Assembly: GCF_016863275.1 (NCBI RefSeq)
Contig: NZ_BOOO01000003.1
Span: 1 to 64,000 of the forward strand
Length of the DNA stretch: 64,000 bases
Direction of reading: 5' to 3'
Source of the DNA: Planotetraspora mira
GTDB lineage: Bacteria > Actinomycetota > Actinomycetes > Streptosporangiales > Streptosporangiaceae
Made by a program: the position numbers and the translations under genes. How positions within the stretch are numbered: the first letter of the stretch is position 1; every line of letters starts with the position of its first letter. Under the pieces are notes generated by a model, which saw only the letters and a program-made list of their open reading frames with translations, searched no databases and was not told where the DNA came from. This document shows, piece after piece, positions 18,253-27,253 of this stretch.

Positions 18253-20172
18253 TCACCCGAGCCGGTAGAGCGTGCCGCCGGCAGCCCCGCCGTACTCCTG
18301 GGGATCAACCGGGGTTCCGCTCCCCGTGACCCAGTCGGTGAGGTCGGCGCTCATGCCGGCCCCCCGGTCCCTTCCCGTGAGCCTCGGGCTGAGCCTGTCG
18401 CCGACCAGGACGTATTTGAGCAGGCCCGCGGAGGCGTACTCCTTCAGCTTGTCGAGGGTCATCGCGGGATCGCGGCCGTTGAAGCCTCCCATCGCGAGGA
18501 CGGGCCTCCCCGTGGACAGGATGATCGACGAGGCGTTGCGCGCCTGGCCGACCGCCAGCAGCCAGGTGGCGTCGCCCTGGTTGCGCTCCAGATAGTCGAC
18601 CATCTCGTCGGCGACGCTTCCGTTCCGCCTCGTCCAGGGGGTCAGCGCGCGCGACAGGACGCCCTCCTGCCGCATGGCGCCCGGCCAGAACGCCCGGCGG
18701 TTCGCCGGGCCGGCGGTCGGATCGCCACCGCGCACCGAGACGGTCAGCGGAGTCAGGGCGTAGGAGGCCGGCCCGGCGAGACAGGCGAACAGTCCGGCGA
18801 GCGAGGTCGCCACGAGGAGCCGCCGCCTGCCGGGCCGTATGAGCAGGATCCGCCGTGCCACCATGACCAGGCCCACCACGGCGACCGCCGTCGCGGCCGC
18901 GACGGCCCAGGCCAGCCACGGCACGAAGTCGGGCGTACGGCGGAGCACCACGAACGACCAGCCGCCGGTGAGGGCCACCCCTGCGGGCAGCACCCACCTC
19001 CAGGCGGGCGACTCACGCAGGGCCCGCCAGAGCAGGACGGCCCCGATGCCGGTCAGCGCCGAGACCGCCGGAGCCATCGCGGTCGTGTAGTAGGGGTGGA
19101 AGGTGCCGTGGGAGAAGCTGAAGACGACGAAGTGGACCACGAGCCAGCCGCCCCACAGGACCAGCGCCGCCTGGACGGGCGAGCGGCGGTAGGCCAGCAG
19201 GAGCCCCGCCACGAGGGCGAGAGTCGCGAACGGCAGCAGCCAGGAGATCTGCCCGGCCATGGACTCGTTGAAGAGCCGCCCGGCGCCGGACGTCCCGCCG
19301 AACCCGCCCCATCCGCCCGCGGAGACGTCCGGTGCGCCGGGGAACCTGCCGGTCTCGCCGCCGCGGCCCACGATCCGGCCGATGCCGTTGTAGCCGATGA
19401 CGAGGTCCCAGACGCTGTTGTCCGTGCTGCCCCCGATGTAGGGCCGGGAGGAGGCGGGCCACAGGTCGACCAGGACCATCCACCAGACGCTGGAGACCAC
19501 CAGGACGGCCCCGGCCGCGAGCAGGTGCCGTACCCGCCGGGCCAGGCCGCCCGGGGCCACGCACAGGTACGCGAGGCAGAGGGCGGGCACCGCGAGGTAG
19601 GCCTGCAACATCTTGGCGTTGAACGCCAGTCCCGCGAAGGCGGCCGCCAGCAGGAGGGGCCGCAGGCGGCCCGTCCGGACCGCCTCCAGGCAGAACCACG
19701 CCGCCGTGACGAGCAGCAGCACGAGGATCGTGTCGGGGTTGTTGTCCCGCGTGATGGCCACGGTGATCGGCGTCAGCGTCATCACCAGAGCCGCGATCAG
19801 CGCCGCCACGCGGGCCTGGGCCCCGGTGAGAGAGCGCAGCACCGCCGAGTGGACCAGGGCGACCGAGGCGACCCCGGCGACGGCCTGCGGCAGGAGCATG
19901 CTCCACGGGCCGAAGCCGAAGATCCGCGCGGAAAGGCCCATCACCCACAGGGCGAGCGGCGGCTTGTCGACGGTGATGAACGACCCGGCGTCGAGCGCGC
20001 CGAAGAAGAACGCCTTCCAGCTCCGGGTCCCGGAGTAGACCGCCGCGGCGTAGTACTCGTTGGCGTAGCCGTTGCGGCCCAGCGCCCAGGTGTAGAGCAC
20101 CGCCGCGAGGGCGAGGACACCCCACAGGGCCGGCCGCGCCCAGCGTGTCGTCCCGGTGGTACCGGTGATCAT
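18253..20172 (-). CDS. ArnT-like / YkcB-type membrane glycosyltransferase
   Basis: A 639-residue polytopic membrane protein of the GT39/GT83-like (ArnT, PMT) family, which transfers sugars from polyprenyl-phosphate donors. The N-terminus has NGYANEYYAAAVYSG, then the short loop FITVDKPPLALWVMG typical of the ArnT-like domain, and roughly ten hydrophobic segments. The C-terminal soluble domain (from about residue 475, FWPGAMRQEGVLSR onward) fits the YkcA/B-like extracytoplasmic domain, with IILSTGRPVLAMGGFNGRDP. The ATG at 20172 follows GGGAGGAG; an upstream start at 20214 is less likely. It converges on the small XRE-linked gene with a two-base gap. Acceptor unknown; probably cell-envelope glycosylation. 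Confidence 0.9.
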   Translation of the reverse strand: MITGTTGTTRWARPALWGVLALAAVLYTWALGRNGYANEYYAAAVYSGTRSWKAFFFGALDAGSFITVDKPPLALWVMGLSARIFGFGPWSMLLPQAVAGVASVALVHSAVLRSLTGAQARVAALIAALVMTLTPITVAITRDNNPDTILVLLLVTAAWFCLEAVRTGRLRPLLLAAAFAGLAFNAKMLQAYLAVPALCLAYLCVAPGGLARRVRHLLAAGAVLVVSSVWWMVLVDLWPASSRPYIGGSTDNSVWDLVIGYNGIGRIVGRGGETGRFPGAPDVSAGGWGGFGGTSGAGRLFNESMAGQISWLLPFATLALVAGLLLAYRRSPVQAALVLWGGWLVVHFVVFSFSHGTFHPYYTTAMAPAVSALTGIGAVLLWRALRESPAWRWVLPAGVALTGGWSFVVLRRTPDFVPWLAWAVAAATAVAVVGLVMVARRILLIRPGRRRLLVATSLAGLFACLAGPASYALTPLTVSVRGGDPTAGPANRRAFWPGAMRQEGVLSRALTPWTRRNGSVADEMVDYLERNQGDATWLLAVGQARNASSIILSTGRPVLAMGGFNGRDPAMTLDKLKEYASAGLLKYVLVGDRLSPRLTGRDRGAGMSADLTDWVTGSGTPVDPQEYGGAAGGTLYRLG

Positions 20173-20314
20173 CGCGTTCTCCTCCCGATGGGCCTGCGGG
20201 TGGCCCAGCGGCAAGTGTCACGACGACCGGCCCGCCGCGGCGGGAGGCGACGCCGTCAGCAGGAAGAGTCCTTACGGCGATATGGGGTGAGATTCAGTCG
20301 AGAACAGGCGGCAA

Positions 20315-21871
20315 TCAGGCGAGAACGGCCATTGCCGCGTTGTGCCCGGGGATTCCGCTGACGCCGCCGCCCCTGCGGGCTCCGGCGGCGCACAGCAGGA
20401 CGCGCGGATGCGGGGTCTCGACGCCCCAGGGCCCCTCGTCGGCCGACTCGGCGAACGGCCAGGACAGGTCACGGTGGAAGATGTGGCCTCCGGGGAGCCC
20501 GGCGTCCCGCTCCAGGTCGGCGGGTGTCTTCGCCTCCAGGCACGGCTCGCCGGAAGGGGCGCGGAGCAGGCAGTCCTCGATCGGCTCCGCGAGCACGGAG
20601 TCGACGGAGGCGATGGTCCGGCGCAACGCCTCGTGCCGCGCCTGCGGATCCTGGAAGAGCCGGGCGGGCATGTGCAGCCCGAACAGCGTCATCGTCTGCG
20701 CGCCCGACTCCCTCAGCGACTCCCCCAGGATCGACGGATCGGTGAGCGAGTGGCAGTAGACCTCGACGGGCGGCAGGTCGGGGATCCGGCCCGCGGCCGC
20801 CTGCGCGTAGGCGGCGGCGAGCTGGTCACGGCTCTCGTTGATGTGGAAGGTGCCGCTGAAGGCCTCCGCCGGGCCGACGGCGGGGTCCTTCAGGCGGGGC
20901 AGCCGGGACAGCACCATGTTGACCTTGAGCTGGGCGCCCTCCGGCGTCTGGACGTCCTCTCCGAGGAGCCGGGCGAGCACGGCGGGCGGCAGGGCGGCCA
21001 GCACGCGGTCGCCCGTGACCACATGCTCGGACCCGTCGGCACCTTCGGCTCCGTCGGCACCGTCGGCTCTGTCGGTGAAGGTGACCTCGCCGGTGTCCGG
21101 GTCGATCGCCAGCACCTCGGCGCCGGTGCGGATCTCCGCGCCCCGGCGGGCGGCGATCTCGGCGAGCGAGGTGGTGACCGCGCCCATCCCGCCGACGGGG
21201 ACGTTCCAGTCGCCGGTCCCGTCCCCGATGACGTGGTAGAGGAAGCACCGGTTGGCCAGCAGGTCGGCGTCGGGGTCGGCGAAGGTGCCGATGAGGGCGT
21301 CGGTGAGGACCACCCCGCGGACGGTGTCGTCGGCGAACCGCTCGTCGACGACCGCGCCGATCGGGCGCTCGAACAGGTCACGCCAGGCCTCGTCGTCGCC
21401 GACGACGCCGCGCAGCGCCGTACGGTCCCGGAGCGGCTCCAGGAGGGTCGGGGCGACGCGCCCGGCCACGTGGGCCGTCATCCGGTAGAAGCGCCGCCAG
21501 GCCTCGAGGTCTCCGGTTCCGCCCGTGACCGCGGCGAAGGAGGCGGCCGTGCGGCCGGCGTCGCCGTTGTCGACGAGGAGCCCGGTGTCGCCGACCGGGG
21601 TGTAGGAGGCGAAGCGCCGGTGGCGCAGCTCCACCCCGAGCCCGAGATCCTTGACGATCTTCGTCGGCAGCAGGCTGACCAGGTAGGAGTAGCGCGACAA
21701 CCGCGCGTCGACGCCGGGGAAGGCCCGCGCGGAGACGGCGAGGCCGCCGACGTGCCCGAGCCGTTCGAGGACGAGCACCCGCCGGCCGGCCCCGGCCAGG
21801 TAGGCGGCGGCGACCAGGCCGTTGTGCCCGGCGCCGGCGATGACGACGTCGTAGCGCGAGCTAGGCGACAT
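20315..21871 (-). CDS. Phytoene desaturase-like FAD oxidoreductase (PYROXD2 type)
   Basis: A 518-residue flavoprotein with an N-terminal Rossmann dinucleotide motif (VVIAGAGHNGLVAAAYL) and FAD-amine-oxidase layout; the C-terminal end has the expected RGGGVSGIPGHNAA motif. Members of this branch are not true carotenoid enzymes; substrates are mostly unknown. The ATG at 21871 lies seven bases after a TATTGT -10 box with no Shine-Dalgarno sequence, so the transcript is likely leaderless and divergent from psuG. Residues about 260-280 contain an ADGADGAEGADG low-complexity insertion encoded by short repeats around 21030-21075. Confidence 0.88.
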   Translation of the reverse strand: MSPSSRYDVVIAGAGHNGLVAAAYLAGAGRRVLVLERLGHVGGLAVSARAFPGVDARLSRYSYLVSLLPTKIVKDLGLGVELRHRRFASYTPVGDTGLLVDNGDAGRTAASFAAVTGGTGDLEAWRRFYRMTAHVAGRVAPTLLEPLRDRTALRGVVGDDEAWRDLFERPIGAVVDERFADDTVRGVVLTDALIGTFADPDADLLANRCFLYHVIGDGTGDWNVPVGGMGAVTTSLAEIAARRGAEIRTGAEVLAIDPDTGEVTFTDRADGADGAEGADGSEHVVTGDRVLAALPPAVLARLLGEDVQTPEGAQLKVNMVLSRLPRLKDPAVGPAEAFSGTFHINESRDQLAAAYAQAAAGRIPDLPPVEVYCHSLTDPSILGESLRESGAQTMTLFGLHMPARLFQDPQARHEALRRTIASVDSVLAEPIEDCLLRAPSGEPCLEAKTPADLERDAGLPGGHIFHRDLSWPFAESADEGPWGVETPHPRVLLCAAGARRGGGVSGIPGHNAAMAVLA

Positions 21872-21884
21872 GGCGGGCACAATA
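21871..21884 (-). promoter_or_regulatory. Leaderless -10 element of the FAD oxidoreductase
   Basis: TATTGT (21879-21884, minus strand), then seven bases and ATG at 21871. Confidence 0.5.
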
Positions 21885-21926
21885 TCCCGAAGCGGACATA
21901 TTCCGCCAACCCCACACAGGAGAGTC

Positions 21927-22832
21927 ATGCGCATAACCGATGAGGTCGCCGAGGCCATCGCCGAGGGCAGGCCTGTCGTGGCCCTGGAGTCCACCATCAT
22001 CTCCCACGGGCTGCCCCAGCCCCGGAACCTGCGGGTCGCCGTCGAACTCGAGGAGACCGTCCGCGAGGCGGGAGCCGTACCGGCCACGATCGCGGTCCTC
22101 GACGGCGTCCCGCGGATCGGCCTCGACAAGGAGGGCCTGGAGCGGATCGCGACCGAGCCCGGCCTGCGCAAGCTCGGTTTCCGCGACCTCGCGCCCGCCG
22201 CCGCGCTGCGGCTCAGCGGTGCGACCACGGTGTCGGGGACGTCGTTCCTGGCGGCGCGCGCGGGCATCCGGGTCTTCGCCACCGGAGGTCTCGGCGGCGT
22301 CCACCGGGGCTGGACCACCGTCCAGGACGAGTCGGCCGACCTCGACACGCTGAGCCGTACACGGATCACGGTCGTCTGCGCCGGCGTGAAGTCGATCCTC
22401 GACGTGCCCGCCACGCTGCAGCGGCTGGAGACCCGGCAGGTCACCGTCGTCGGTTACCAGACCGAGGAGTTCCCCGGCTTCTACCTGCACACCTCGGGCG
22501 AGCCGGTCGACTGGCGGATCGAGACGCCGTCGGACGCCGCCGGGATCATGCGGGCGCAGGACGCCCTCGGCGGCCCGGAGACGGCGCTGATCGTCGCCAA
22601 CCCGGTGCCCGTCGCCGACCAGCTCGACCCGGCTCTGCACGACCGCGTGCTCGCCGAGGCGCTGGCCGCGGCCGACACCCAGGGGGTCACCGGGCAGGCC
22701 ATCACGCCGTTCCTGCTGGAGTACCTCGTGAACGGCACGGGCGGGGCGTCGCTGGAGGCCAACCTGGCCGCCGTGCGCGGCAACGCCGGCCTCGCGGGGC
22801 GGATCGCGGCCGCCTTCAGCCGGGAGGGCTAG
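21927..22832 (+). CDS. psuG: Pseudouridine-5'-phosphate glycosidase
   Basis: A 301-residue enzyme that splits pseudouridine 5'-phosphate into uracil and ribose 5-phosphate. Family motifs are clear: VVALESTIISHGLPQPRN near the N-terminus, GGLGGVHRG (near residue 115-123), VCAGVKSILD and GYQTEEFPGFY. The ATG at 21927 follows AGGAGA. The stop TAG overlaps the GTG of the downstream PfkB kinase by one base, giving a two-gene pseudouridine salvage unit. The length is normal for the family. Confidence 0.95.
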   Translation: MRITDEVAEAIAEGRPVVALESTIISHGLPQPRNLRVAVELEETVREAGAVPATIAVLDGVPRIGLDKEGLERIATEPGLRKLGFRDLAPAAALRLSGATTVSGTSFLAARAGIRVFATGGLGGVHRGWTTVQDESADLDTLSRTRITVVCAGVKSILDVPATLQRLETRQVTVVGYQTEEFPGFYLHTSGEPVDWRIETPSDAAGIMRAQDALGGPETALIVANPVPVADQLDPALHDRVLAEALAAADTQGVTGQAITPFLLEYLVNGTGGASLEANLAAVRGNAGLAGRIAAAFSREG

Positions 22833-23770
22833 TGGGCGGCCTGCTCGTGATCGGCGACGTCGTCACCGATGTCGTGGCGCTGCACGAGCGGCCGCTCGCC
22901 ACCGGCACGGACACAGCCGCCGACATCGTGCTGCGCCCGGGCGGCTCGGGGGCGAACACCGCCTCCTGGGCCGCCCGCCTCGGGGCGGACACCCGCTTCC
23001 TGGGACGGGCCGGCTACGACACCGGCGACTGGCACATCGCCGAACTGGTCAAGGCGGGGGTCCACCCGCACGTGCGGGTGGACCCCGACCGGCCGACCGC
23101 GATCGTGATCGCGATGGTCGACGCGACCGGTGAGCGGTCGATGCTCACCAACCGGGGCGCGGGCGGCCACATCTCCGTGGCCGACTGGGCGACCACGTTG
23201 CTCGACGGCGTACGGCACCTGCACGTCTCGGCGTACACGCTGTTCGCCGAACCCGGCCTGGAGCTCGCGCGGCTCGCGATGCGCGAGGCCGCGGAGCGCG
23301 GTGTCACCGTGAGCGTGGATCCGGCGTCGACGGGTCCTCTGCGCGCCTTCGGCGTCGAGCGCTTCCTCAGCGAGACCTCACCCGCGGGGATCGTCATCCC
23401 CAACCTGGAGGAGGCACTCGTGCTCTCCGGAGCGTCCGTCCCGGAGGCCGCGGCGGAGATCCTCAGCGGCCGGTACGGCACGGCGGTCGTGAAGCTGGGC
23501 TCCGGAGGCGCGCTTCTCGGGGTGGGCGGCCAGGTGGTCGGCAGGGCGCCCGCGGCCGCCGCCGATCTCGTGGACTCGACCGGAGCGGGAGACGCCTTCG
23601 CGGCCGGATTCCTGGCCGCGATGCTCGCCGGAATCCCTCCGGCCGAGGCTCTGAAAAAAGGTTGTGAGGCGGGTGCGGCGGCGGTCTCCGAGGTGGGAGG
23701 CCGACCAGGCGCTGGGAACTTTACCCGATTGACACCAATTGCTCGCTTCCAGCGTAAGCTGCCTCAGTAG
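22832..23770 (+). CDS. psuK: PfkB-family sugar/nucleoside kinase, likely pseudouridine kinase
   Basis: A 312-residue PfkB (ribokinase-fold) kinase. The N-terminal LLVIGDVVTDV and GGSGANTASWAARLG, and the C-terminal signature DSTGAGDAFAAGF with the catalytic aspartate, are intact. Coupled to psuG by a one-base overlap, it most probably phosphorylates pseudouridine before cleavage by PsuG. The symbol is assigned from context; other PfkB substrates cannot be excluded. Confidence 0.85.
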   Translation: MGGLLVIGDVVTDVVALHERPLATGTDTAADIVLRPGGSGANTASWAARLGADTRFLGRAGYDTGDWHIAELVKAGVHPHVRVDPDRPTAIVIAMVDATGERSMLTNRGAGGHISVADWATTLLDGVRHLHVSAYTLFAEPGLELARLAMREAAERGVTVSVDPASTGPLRAFGVERFLSETSPAGIVIPNLEEALVLSGASVPEAAAEILSGRYGTAVVKLGSGGALLGVGGQVVGRAPAAAADLVDSTGAGDAFAAGFLAAMLAGIPPAEALKKGCEAGAAAVSEVGGRPGAGNFTRLTPIARFQRKLPQ

Positions 23771-23807
23771 CAACACGCGTCACTCTCGGGAGGGTGCGGT
23801 CTAACAG

Positions 23808-25685
23808 ATGGACGCCGAGTCAACGATCTGCCTGAGCGATATGGTTCCTGCTTTGCGCTGGAGCCGTCCTCAGCAGGTGGCCGAAATTCTGGCCGATCCT
23901 CGCCTGCCTGGCGGCTGGTGGGCCTCCGTCGCGTTGAAGCGCGCTCTGGAGGCGACCGGTGTTGACTGGCTGTGCGAGCGGCTCGCCCGGCTGGCCGTGA
24001 GCCGCTGGGATCATCTGACCCTCACCGATCTGCTTCCGGCTCTCCAGGTCCACCCGGTGGACCTGGCCCTGCCGGGCTGGCCGGAGCCGGTTCAGGCCGC
24101 CGTCAAGGGCGCGGGCGGCTGGTTCCGCCTGCGCAGGCTGACCCCGCACGACCTCCAGTCGGCGTCGGCGCCCGCGGCGCCGGAGGCCGTGCTGGCGACG
24201 CTCTTCCGTGAGATCTTCAGCCATCCGCTGATCCACCCGGCGCCGGAGGCGGCGGTGCAGGCGGCCGTCCAGTCCCCGGTGCAGGCCCCGGTTCAGGCGT
24301 CCGTGCAGCCGCCTTTGCAGCAGCGGCGGCCGGAAACCAACGGATCCCTGGTGCCGGGCCCGCGCGCTCCGCTGGCCCCGGTCCAGCAGGCACCGGTTCA
24401 GCAGACTCCGATTCAGCAGGCACCCGTTCAGCAGGCACCGGTCCAGCAGCAACTCGCTCCGCAGGCGCCGGTTCAGCAGGCACCGCTTCAGCAGGCGCCG
24501 AGCCAGCAAGCGGTCCAGCAGCCACCGGCCCAGGCGCCCTCCGCCCCGGCGCAGCCGGCCGCCGCTCCGCCCGCGCCGGTCGAGGCGCCCCCCACGGCGG
24601 CGCTGTTGAGCCCGCCGCCCCTGCCCCCGTCGCTGGCGAGCGAGCACCCGATGGTGGGAGTCGTCGACGGACTGTTCCGCGAGTGGGACCCGCTGGCGCG
24701 GGCCGTCGCGGTCCAGCGGCTGTTCGCGGCCGAGCCCGTCAGCCTCCGCACGCTCGCGCACGAGCTGAACGTCGACCGCGACACGTTGTCGCAGGCCCAG
24801 CGCGCCGCCGAGGAGCGGGTGCTGCACTGGCTGCGCTCCCCCGACTCGACGGCGCTGACCGGCCACCTGTTCGGGCTGACCGAGTGGCTGGGCGCGGCCG
24901 CCACCCAGGATCAGCTGATCGCCGCCGACCCCTCCCACCCGATCGAGGTGCCCGCTCTGGGCACGCCGCTCTGGCGGGTCCTGGTCACGCTCATGCCCGA
25001 CCGCCGTCTCCAGGACGGATGGCTGGTGGTGGGCGACCTCGCCGGCCTGCGTGACAAGTCGCGGCAGATCCTGGCGGGCAGCCCCCCGGACGCCGACGTC
25101 GTCCAGGTGCTGGGCCAGCTCGGCATCCGGGCTCATTCGGCCAGGGCGTGGCTGGACTCGATTCCCCCGGCCTCCGACCCGCGTGCGTTCGCACCGCCCG
25201 CGCCGATGGAGAAGCCTCAGCCGCTGCCCCGCCGTACACCGGGCGCGAACGGCCACCAGCTTCAGCGTGGCGGGGTTCCCATCCCGTCGCAGGCGAACAA
25301 CGGACCGGACGCGGCCACCGCTCTGGCTGCGCTCAACGCGCTGACGGCCCAGCCTCCGCGGCCCCATCTCGTCCCCGGGCCGCGCGCCACCCCGAGCCCC
25401 GCCTCGGACCCGCGCCGCTGGCAGCGCATCGACGTGACGAGCGGCCATCTCCGGGGCGAGCCGGTGGCCGTTCCCGAGGGGTACGCCACCCAGCTGGGAA
25501 TGCGGCCGGGCACCCTGCTGTCGGTCACCGGCCCCGGGGACAACGCCGTCGTCCTGGTCTGGCGGGACAGGCAGCCGATGTTCGACTCGCTCCAGCCGGT
25601 GCTGATGCGGCTCAACGCGCGGCCGGGCGACGCGGTCTACGTCACCGTGGACGGCTATCGCCTGGACGCCCAGCTCACTTCGTGA
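23808..25685 (+). CDS. Putative regulator with sigma-region-4-like HTH and PVQQA repeat linker
   Basis: A 625-residue protein I cannot assign to a named family. An N-terminal helical domain (residues 1 to about 145) is followed by a Pro/Gln/Ala-rich linker (about 146-270) containing PVQQA repeats. A central domain (about 280-430) has a segment, SLRTLAHELNVDRDTLSQAQ (from about 310), that looks like a helix-turn-helix of the sigma-70 region 4 kind, then a mostly helical part. Another low-complexity linker leads to a compact C-terminal domain of about 80 residues (YATQLGMRPGTLLSVTG onward). No membrane segment or signal peptide is seen. The ATG at 23808 follows GGGAGGGTG. A DNA-binding role is inferred. 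It overlaps the convergent GNAT gene by 11 bases. Confidence 0.75.
   Translation: MDAESTICLSDMVPALRWSRPQQVAEILADPRLPGGWWASVALKRALEATGVDWLCERLARLAVSRWDHLTLTDLLPALQVHPVDLALPGWPEPVQAAVKGAGGWFRLRRLTPHDLQSASAPAAPEAVLATLFREIFSHPLIHPAPEAAVQAAVQSPVQAPVQASVQPPLQQRRPETNGSLVPGPRAPLAPVQQAPVQQTPIQQAPVQQAPVQQQLAPQAPVQQAPLQQAPSQQAVQQPPAQAPSAPAQPAAAPPAPVEAPPTAALLSPPPLPPSLASEHPMVGVVDGLFREWDPLARAVAVQRLFAAEPVSLRTLAHELNVDRDTLSQAQRAAEERVLHWLRSPDSTALTGHLFGLTEWLGAAATQDQLIAADPSHPIEVPALGTPLWRVLVTLMPDRRLQDGWLVVGDLAGLRDKSRQILAGSPPDADVVQVLGQLGIRAHSARAWLDSIPPASDPRAFAPPAPMEKPQPLPRRTPGANGHQLQRGGVPIPSQANNGPDAATALAALNALTAQPPRPHLVPGPRATPSPASDPRRWQRIDVTSGHLRGEPVAVPEGYATQLGMRPGTLLSVTGPGDNAVVLVWRDRQPMFDSLQPVLMRLNARPGDAVYVTVDGYRLDAQLTS
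24378..24512 (+). repeat. 15-bp in-frame repeat encoding PVQQA units
   Basis: A run of 15-base units encoding PVQQA and variants (PIQQA, PLQQA, PSQQA): four complete units from 24378, a shortened fifth at 24438, an interruption, then three more from 24468. The unit preserves frame and probably makes a flexible linker. Confidence 0.8.
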
Positions 25686-26118
25686 CCGTGAGCATCTTCC
25701 GGTAGTAGGTCGCCGACACCTCGAACCCGAGCGCGCCGTAGAACTCCGCGGCGCGCCGGGTCGCGAGGGCGACGTATCCGGCGTCGCGGGAGCGGGCCCA
25801 GGTCTCGAACTCCTCCAGCAGCATGCGGCCGATGCCGTGCCGCCGGTAGGCGCTCTCGAGCATCGCCTCCTCGACCCAGGCGACCCTTCCGTTGGCGAAG
25901 AGCGTCAGATGGGTGAACCCCAGCAGGTAGCCCCGTACTGTCCCTTCGACGGTGGCCACGAGCAGCAGGGCGTCCTCGTTCTCCAGCAGTTGCGGGAAGG
26001 CGTCGTCGAACGCCTGCCGCTCCGGCCGGAAGGTCAGCGCGAACTCACGGGCCAGCGCGAATATCTGGTCGGCATCGGTCTTCTCGGCCTGCCGAAGCTT
26101 GAGATCACCAGATGTCAT
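25675..26118 (-). CDS. GNAT-family N-acetyltransferase
   Basis: A 147-residue GNAT enzyme that would move an acetyl group from acetyl-CoA to an amine. The acetyl-CoA binding motif appears as ESAYRRHGIGRMLLEEFE (near residue 90-107), followed by ATRRAAEFYGALGF, the typical motif B. The ATG at 26118 lies seven bases after TAGAGT with no ribosome site, so the transcript is probably leaderless. It overlaps the convergent gene by 11 bases. The substrate is unknown. Confidence 0.9.
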   Translation of the reverse strand: MTSGDLKLRQAEKTDADQIFALAREFALTFRPERQAFDDAFPQLLENEDALLLVATVEGTVRGYLLGFTHLTLFANGRVAWVEEAMLESAYRRHGIGRMLLEEFETWARSRDAGYVALATRRAAEFYGALGFEVSATYYRKMLTVTK

Positions 26119-26131
26119 GAAAAGGACTCTA
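26118..26131 (-). promoter_or_regulatory. Leaderless -10 element of the GNAT gene
   Basis: TAGAGT (26126-26131, minus strand), seven bases, then ATG at 26118. Confidence 0.5.
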
Positions 26132-26175
26132 AGCCACGGGCGGAAATGTCGGCACCGCCTGGCAGCCTGTCGGCT

Positions 26176-27246
26176 GTGGCCGAACCATTGAAGGAAATGA
26201 TCAACCTCGAGTCCGTGCGCCGGCTCGCCGACGGGGTGGCCGCGGCGTGGGCGCCGTTCCGGGGCGACGACTTCGTGTCCGCCGCCACGACCGGTCTCGG
26301 CGGACTGGAGCTGAAGGACCGCGTCCGGCACGTCGCGCAGGCACTGGACGGCGCCCTTCCGCTGCCGTTTCCCGAGGCGGCCGCCGCGCTCCGGGAGGCG
26401 GCGGCACGCGTCCGGCTGGACATGTGGAGCGGCTGGCCGGCCACCGACTACGTCGGCACGCGCGGGCTCGACCACCTGGACGAGGCGATGGCCACGCTGG
26501 CGGCCCTCACCCCGTACGCCACCGGCGAGTTCGCGGTCCGGCCCTTCCTCGACCGCCACCGGGACGACGCCCTGAAGATCATGTACGGCTGGGCCGGGTC
26601 GGCGGACGAGCACCTGCGGCGACTCGCCTCAGAGGGGTCACGCCCCCGGCTGCCGTGGGGTTCACGCGTCCGCTGGCTGATGTCGCCGGGGCCCACCCTG
26701 CCCATCCTCGACCTGCTCCGCGACGACCCGAGCGAATACGTCCGGCGCTCGGTGGCCAACCACGTCAACGATCTCGCGAAGGATCACCCCGAGGTGGCGA
26801 TCGACCTGCTGGGCCGATGGCGGACCGAGGGGGGCTCCCATGTCGAGCGGGTCGTCCGTCATGCCATGCGCGGCCTGATCCGCTCCGGGCATCCGGAGGC
26901 GCTGTCGCTGATGGGCGCCGTCCCCGGCAGCGGGGCGGTCGAGTCGCTGGCCCTCGACGGCACCGAGGTGGCGGTGGGCGAGCGACTGCCGTTCACGGTC
27001 ACGGTCCGCGCCGACTCCCCGGGCCCCGTGGTGCTCAAGTACGCCGTGCGTCGTGACGGTTCGCGGAGGATCTTCCACCTCGGCGAGCGCGTCGCCACCG
27101 CTTCGGGGCAGCGCTTCACGGTGACCAAATCCCATTCGTTCCGGCCGGTCACGACCAGGACCGAGCCTCCCGGTCCCCGCGTGCTCGAGATCGTCGTCAA
27201 CGGCGAGGTCCGGGCAAGCGCCGCCTTCACCCTCGTCGAGGGCTAG
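26176..27246 (+). CDS. AlkD-like DNA alkylation repair / HEAT-repeat protein
   Basis: A 356-residue all-helical protein starting VAEPLKEMINLESVRRLADG. The central part has the HEAT-like helices of AlkD DNA glycosylases, including YVRRSVANHVNDLAKDHPE, a recurrent motif of this family. AlkD proteins remove bulky alkylated bases such as N7- or N3-alkylpurines. The last 110 residues look like an added beta-rich domain (EVAVGERLPFTVTVRAD onward), which exists in some actinobacterial homologues. I take the GTG at 26176, although the ATG at 26197 is possible. It is divergent from the GNAT gene with 57 bases between them. Confidence 0.8.
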   Translation: MAEPLKEMINLESVRRLADGVAAAWAPFRGDDFVSAATTGLGGLELKDRVRHVAQALDGALPLPFPEAAAALREAAARVRLDMWSGWPATDYVGTRGLDHLDEAMATLAALTPYATGEFAVRPFLDRHRDDALKIMYGWAGSADEHLRRLASEGSRPRLPWGSRVRWLMSPGPTLPILDLLRDDPSEYVRRSVANHVNDLAKDHPEVAIDLLGRWRTEGGSHVERVVRHAMRGLIRSGHPEALSLMGAVPGSGAVESLALDGTEVAVGERLPFTVTVRADSPGPVVLKYAVRRDGSRRIFHLGERVATASGQRFTVTKSHSFRPVTTRTEPPGPRVLEIVVNGEVRASAAFTLVEG

Positions 27247-27253
27247 CGGGCGT

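Noticed and set aside
20231-20244. CCCGCCGCGGCGGG as a terminator
   Set aside because: A loopless GC palindrome cannot fold as a hairpin efficiently; common by chance in such DNA.
17932-20361. 809-codon open frame opposite the glycosyltransferase
   Set aside because: Shadow frame, rich in Arg/Gly/His; the minus strand encodes a clear membrane protein.
23729-23760. TTGACA and TAAGCT as a promoter for the PVQQA protein gene
   Set aside because: The spacing is 20 bases, too long for a normal sigma-70-type promoter, and it lies inside the PfkB gene end. Kept only as a possibility.
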